A stretch of 7,046 bases of DNA. Source: Planctomycetota bacterium. Its GTDB lineage: Bacteria > Planctomycetota > B129-G9. The notes beneath the pieces were generated by a model. The model had not been told where the DNA came from. It made no database searches and saw only the letters and a list, made by a program, of their open reading frames with translations. Positions 5,756 to 7,046 of this stretch are shown here, piece by piece. Each line of letters begins with the position of its first letter. Position 1 is the first letter of the stretch. The position numbers were made by a program, and so were the translations under genes. The stretch covers positions 1 to 7,046 of the forward strand of contig JAUXGI010000053.1 of assembly GCA_030622295.1 (NCBI GenBank), written 5' to 3'.

Positions 5756-7046
5756 ATGAACACGTCAAAGTCGGTTCTCCGGCGTGGGTTCAAGCCCGCG
5801 CCGTGTATCTTGCTGTTGGCGATACTCGCTGTTTCCTGCGCAGGGCGCGGCGAGAGCAAGCAGGCTGACCGCCTGTTCGAGCAGGGCCTTTTCGACAAGG
5901 CGGTGGTGATGTACGAGGAGGCCGTCCAGAAAAACCCGGGCAAGGAAGAATACCGGCAGAAACTGCGGACCGCAAAACTCCACGCCGCCGAAGCACACCT
6001 CGATAACGGCACCCTTGCCCTTGGGGAACTGCGGCTCTTTGACGCACGCGCGGAATTCCAGACCGCCCTGCGCCTTGACCCGAAACTGAACGCCGCCGGG
6101 GAATCACTCGCTGAGACGCGCTCGCTCATCGAATCGATTGCCGGCCGGATAGAAGACGCGAAAACGTGCATGGGCCGGCAGGAGTGGTTCGAGGCGATGG
6201 AAGAGTTGAAGCCCCTGCGCAAATACGGGGTGGACTTCCCGGAAGTGGAGACGTTGCACACAGGGGCGCTTGATGCGGCCTTCAAATCGCTCATGGAGGA
6301 GGGTGCGACCGCCTACTGGTCGGAGGAGTTCACGCGGGCGCTGTCGCTCTTCAGCAAGGCACTCGGACTGAAGCCGGACGACGCCCAGGCCGGGGCCATG
6401 CTGGAGGCGTCCAGGAACCAGATACAGGCGTCGGAGCACTGCCCGCGGGGGACGGCCCTGCTGAAAAGCGGCGACTTCCAGGGGGCGATACATGAGTACG
6501 AGTCCGCCCTGGCGCTTGTTCGCGGCCACGCGAAGGCCGCGGAGGGCCTCCAGGCCGCCAAAAAGTACGGCGCGAAGACGCTTCTGGCCGACGGAACGAA
6601 GGCGCTGGACGAAAGACGCTTCATCGACGCATTGACGGCGTTCGACAGGGCATCGGGACTCGTCCCCGACTACCCCGGCCTGGCCGAGGTGGGCGCGAAA
6701 GCAAAGCGTGCAGTGGCCGACATGGTTTTCGCGCGCGGTGAGGCGCATGAGAAGGCCGGACGCCCGGCCCTTGCCCATGCCTCTTACAGCCAGGTGCGCC
6801 TGTTTGTGCCGGATTACCCGGGCCTTGAAAAGAAACTGGCCGCGACCGGCGAGCGTATCGAAGAAGCCTCCTCGTATGAAACACGTGTCGCCTTTTCGGG
6901 CGACCAGACCCTGCAGGGAGAATTCCTCGGCAACCTGAAAGGACGCCTGGGCAAGAGCAACGTACTGGTATTGAGCGACTCCGAAGTCGATGCGATAAAG
7001 CGACTCAGCCCCGACTTCAAGCCGGATGGTATTCTCACCGTCAACA
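5756..7046 (+). CDS. TPR-repeat lipoprotein (3' end cut by window)
   Basis: An open frame of 430 codons runs off the right edge with no stop. It starts with a lipoprotein signal: a basic N-region (K5, R9, R10, K13), a hydrophobic core (LLLAILAVS) and C28 after AVS, so the mature protein would be lipid-anchored through C28. Helical tetratricopeptide-like repeats follow at about residues 36-61, 77-112, 175-210, 229-262, 277-310 and 323-357, with the usual A/G-x3-F/Y and A-x3-Y/F-x-x-A-L pattern (for example FDKAVVMYEEAV, FTRALSLFSKAL). From about 378 the pattern changes (YETRVAFSG, then SNVLVLSDSEVDAIKRL), suggesting a second, non-TPR domain continuing past the window. ATG at 5756 has GGGAGG nine bases upstream; in-frame ATGs at 5711 and 5732 would put extra residues before the signal and are less likely. 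TPR lipoproteins usually scaffold envelope complexes; the partner here is unknown. Confidence 0.88.
   Translation, partial: MNTSKSVLRRGFKPAPCILLLAILAVSCAGRGESKQADRLFEQGLFDKAVVMYEEAVQKNPGKEEYRQKLRTAKLHAAEAHLDNGTLALGELRLFDARAEFQTALRLDPKLNAAGESLAETRSLIESIAGRIEDAKTCMGRQEWFEAMEELKPLRKYGVDFPEVETLHTGALDAAFKSLMEEGATAYWSEEFTRALSLFSKALGLKPDDAQAGAMLEASRNQIQASEHCPRGTALLKSGDFQGAIHEYESALALVRGHAKAAEGLQAAKKYGAKTLLADGTKALDERRFIDALTAFDRASGLVPDYPGLAEVGAKAKRAVADMVFARGEAHEKAGRPALAHASYSQVRLFVPDYPGLEKKLAATGERIEEASSYETRVAFSGDQTLQGEFLGNLKGRLGKSNVLVLSDSEVDAIKRLSPDFKPDGILTVN

Noticed and set aside
5230..6294. A 354-codon minus-strand open frame
   Set aside because: It overlaps both the PLP enzyme and the TPR lipoprotein on the opposite strand, crosses the hairpin at 5651-5695, and is Ser/Arg-rich with no domain.
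6104..6778. A 224-codon minus-strand open frame
   Set aside because: It is antisense to the TPR lipoprotein, whose signal peptide, lipobox and repeats are clear. It has no ribosome site or domain of its own.

Overview
The window is a GC-rich piece of bacterial chromosome holding six protein genes: four complete and two cut by the window edges. I see no rRNA, tRNA, CRISPR array, phage gene or transposase. The lineage cannot be fixed from this sequence. A zinc-ribbon/proline-rich/single-TM/FxLYD-like protein, a TPR lipoprotein and scattered palindromic intergenic repeats would suit a large-genome anaerobe or PVC-type/deltaproteobacteria-like lineage, but that is only a guess.

Left part, minus strand: panB (3142-2282) is followed after 48 bp by an uncharacterised 422-residue protein (2233-965), probably in the same operon. 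After a repeat-filled gap comes a polytopic membrane protein (726 to beyond position 1). Upstream of panB, and separated from it by a gap with a large imperfect palindrome, is a membrane-anchored protein with an N-terminal zinc ribbon and an extracytoplasmic FxLYD-like domain (4476-3433).

Right part, plus strand: a divergent promoter region (4477-4650) separates the minus-strand genes from a PLP-dependent enzyme of the D-cysteine desulfhydrase/ACC deaminase family (4651-5649). Next come a perfect 21-bp-arm hairpin and a TPR lipoprotein (5756 to beyond 7046).

The clearest metabolic role is PanB, the first committed step of pantothenate/CoA synthesis. The 422-residue neighbour looks like a soluble enzyme with conserved-looking Gly/His/Asp/Asn motifs that I cannot place in a family; it is the best candidate here for undescribed biochemistry. 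The most striking non-coding signal is a set of palindromic elements sharing the core GTCAGAC/GTCTGAC. Four copies lie at 759-905 in an interlocked + + - - order and one is at the centre of the hairpin at 5651-5695. A differently cored palindrome (GGGGACTGTC) lies upstream of panB. They look like REP-type or MITE-like non-autonomous repeats whose mobilising enzyme would be elsewhere in the genome.
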